A stretch of 64,000 nt of DNA from Eretmocerus hayati. Taxonomy: Eukaryota > Arthropoda > Insecta > Hymenoptera > Aphelinidae. The notes below the pieces were generated by a model. That model was not told where the DNA came from. It worked only from the letters and a program-made list of their open reading frames with translations, and did no database searches. The stretch is from NCBI GenBank assembly GCA_029851415.1, contig CM056743.1:30268405-30332404 (forward strand), written 5' to 3'. This document shows, piece after piece, positions 61,467 to 64,000 of the stretch (positions within the stretch are counted from its first letter, which is position 1; the number at the start of each line of letters is the position of its first letter). The translations under genes and the position numbers were made by a program.

Positions 61467-64000
61467 CCACGCCAAGTCTAATTAATTCATCGCTATAATT
61501 GCATAGTACATATCTGTAGAGATGCTCGAGTTTGACCAATAATGAAAATCATCACAGAGTTCAGTGGGACAAGAGTTATTATTAGTTGCGTCTACATCCA
61601 TGATTCTATTACAGAATGTCCCAAATGCTGGATAACCTTCAAATGCAATATCTTTTCTATCAGTAAATTCACTTGATATTAAATAGCTTTTTTATGAGAG
61701 AGTAACATATATTTTAAAAGTGAGTTTATGCATGCTGAGAGTGCAAATTCCAAAGAACATGCTTGAATTTGTTTCAATATAAGCGAGGAAGATATTGAAC
61801 GCGTTATGCAAATGTTATGGTACATCTTTTCATGACGTCGTCTGACATCACAGAATTTCAATTTCTTAAGAGTTCACACCGAGGGAAAGTGAATGTGATG
61901 ATAATAAGTCGATCATCGGAACATAAATTGACGTTTTATGGAGCGATTATTTGAAAATTATTCAATACTATGACGATGGATAGGTACGATTGAAAGTTTC
62001 TTTTTTTCAAACTTTATGTACAGATGAGTTGAATTTGATATGTGGGTTGCAGTGAATTTGAGAAACTGCAATGATATGAAGGTTATGTAGAAGAACAGAC
62101 TTTTAAAACTCACTTTTCAGAGAGTTTGATTCATTGAAAGCTTGGTTATAGATATACCAATAAAGTTTGACCTAGTTTTATAGTGGTCAAAAATGACCCA
62201 GAGAATGTTACTACACTGCGACCCGAAAGTTTTACACACACTATTATATCCTATATATAGTTTCTCAAGTTGATTTTGTTCCACACACTCAATATAGATG
62301 CATCAGAAGTAATTTAAATTGAGAAGAAGAAAGAGAGGCGGTCATTCGCCGCTCAGTTTGCTCACGACGAAATTGACGAGATGCACTTTATATATATAAG
62401 AGAAAAAACAGTCTCTTGCAAGTCAAACTTTCACGGCCAAAGGGTTCTTCTCTTTTGATGTCTCTTTGGTTATTTCTCATCGTATATGGCAGATATGTCG
62501 AGTTCACGATATGTTGGAAGTTGGTTATATGTATATCCTTAGGCTACGAATAATGAAATTGAAATTGGTCTTTCTTTTTCCGAGTATATCTCTTGAGGAT
62601 ATGTATATATAGGTACTGTCATCATATCTGAAGGATAGAAATGAAAATGAAAATTATGCAAGATTTTTCATATGTAGCAATAATGTGGTTATTGTAGACG
62701 AATATGTACTAGAAAGTCATAGTCTTTGATGTGGAGGGATTACATCTTTTTTTTCTTGTATGTGGTCAGAAAAAAAAAAGACAAGAAGTAGAGAAAGATT
62801 TTCTTTGGTATGTCGTAAGTAATTTGATGGATGCTACCAAAGGTGCTAATAAATCGATATTAATTACTTCTTTGGGAACGAATGTGATAAACCAGTGGCT
62901 CACGTAATAGATTGGTATATTGTTGGCTACTGGTTGTTGATCAATAATGAAATTTTCATTTGGACGGATTTATTTTTTTTTTTTTTAGTGCGGATTGGTG
63001 GTTACTTTCATTACGTCCATTTACGGATACGATTTCATTACAAAAAATGATTCAGATGGAGATTTGTGAACGTAATGCTACTATTGGTAATGGAAAAAAA
63101 GTCAATTTTCTCTTGGATGTGAGAGCGTATTGTTTTCATTAGGATTATGTAGGTTGCTCGCGTGGAAAAAGTAGGAAATGCGAACGTATATAAGCAAGCT
63201 CGAGCTTTGTGAGCTTTCAAGCTCTGTGTGAAGAAAATGTAAACGCAAAAATGAAAAGTTGACGAGATTTCCGACTGCTGTGCTAATGCATTACCAGAAA
63301 TATGTTTTTCTGCGTTTCGAGGCTAAAACAAAGACTAAGAGATTCTTACAGTTTTGCGTTTGAGCTTTCATGAGCTTTTATTTTGCAAAGTAGTAAATTG
63401 GACACTTTTCTGTATCTAAAGATTACATTAGTTGAGCCTCGCGTTGAGTTTTGAAAAAAATAAATAATTTACTCGAAAAAATTCACCATGAACATATGGT
63501 TCACAGTATTACAGCTTTTTTTCACTTTTCAAGGTTGTTTCAAGGATTTACTAACGAAAAAAGTTTACACTCATAGAGTTAGGAAATAAATCAGCAAAAA
63601 TGTGCCCTTCACAAAGAACCCGCATTGAAAAAATGTGGAAAAATGTAGAAAACCTTTATGGAAGACCCCTCAAACTCCTTATTCATTTTGTCCATTACAG
63701 TAAGCAAGTTTCTTCAATGTTTGTGATGAGTTTTGTTCGGCGCATGATGAAAATCTGAAGAAAAAAGTCAGAGGAATTTCAGGGCAATTCTAGAATCACA
63801 CGATGAAAAAAATGAGGTCTCTATGTCCTTGTGATTTGAAGAAAAATATAACAAACCAAAATTCTTTTGACCATATATTACTTTTGGCATTCCTCGTCAT
63901 TTTGCGACTAGCTATTAGTTTCTTCCTTGTTAGAAAATTCTCCTGAAATCTGAAATTTATGTCTTAGAGTGAGCATTTCAAGACACCACATTTGAGACTG

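Larger units (their letters stand above)
46641..64000. other. 5' side of the DYRK gene: no supported gene
   Basis: This region lies upstream of the first visible kinase exon and must hold, or lead to, the missing start exon. I found no recognisable protein on either strand. Items seen: a duplicated block at 46745-47505, a poly-A run, a TATA-like site with a possible donor near 57800, two transposon relics at 58.3 and 59.6 kb, and a TCTA run. Segments without any noted structure are about 47.5-51.6, 51.7-54.7, 55.5-57.5 and 60.4-64.0 kb (except the TCTA run), all AT-rich with short frames only. Confidence 0.6.

Noticed and set aside
1..64000. tRNA genes, rRNA, CRISPR arrays, retroviral or LTR-retrotransposon coding genes
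   Set aside because: I looked for T-loop GGTTCGA motifs with paired arms, regularly spaced repeats, and reverse transcriptase or protease motifs, and saw none that were convincing by eye.

Overview
The window is AT-rich eukaryotic nuclear DNA from an insect, most likely a hymenopteran. The grounds are: split genes with GT-AG introns and insect-like kinase and carrier sequences; long stretches of non-coding DNA with short dinucleotide runs; many scattered GGTTAGG/CCTAACC motifs; and a large intronless ankyrin gene of a kind I associate with wasps and sawflies. The order is an inference; the species cannot be read from the sequence.

Layout. (1) 1-2523, minus strand: an uninterrupted open frame of 841 codons coding for an ankyrin-repeat protein. 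It runs off the left edge, so its 3' end is missing. (2) 2524-5898: a divergent intergenic spacer. (3) 5899-7488, plus strand: a complete six-exon gene for the mitochondrial 2-oxoglutarate/malate carrier (291 aa), followed by a candidate poly(A) signal. (4) 7489-13916: spacer with a small inverted-repeat transposon relic and the 3' flank of the next gene. (5) 13917-46640, minus strand: a class II DYRK protein kinase (smi35A/DYRK2/DYRK4 group). Nine coding exons can be joined in frame (696 aa). Seven lie in 13.9-18.1 kb, one at 19.7-19.9 kb and one at 46.5-46.6 kb, so a single intron of 26.6 kb fills the middle of the window. The first coding exon was not found. (6) 46641-64000: no supported gene; this is either further 5' intron and promoter of the kinase or intergenic DNA.

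The giant intron and the right flank hold most of the unusual structure. There is a clean microRNA-like hairpin at 25183-25284 and a 334-bp foldback at 35959-36292. Two non-autonomous DNA elements (37991-39212 and 59563-60397) are each flanked by TATA and each carry extra internal copies of their own terminal motif. There are further small inverted-repeat elements, three tandem or duplicated arrays, and a GT-rich strand-asymmetric block.

The three genes do not form a functional unit. The carrier is a housekeeping mitochondrial gene, the kinase a signalling gene, and the ankyrin protein is of unknown function. All splice sites given were read by eye from reading-frame phase and GT/AG rules; none is backed by transcript data.
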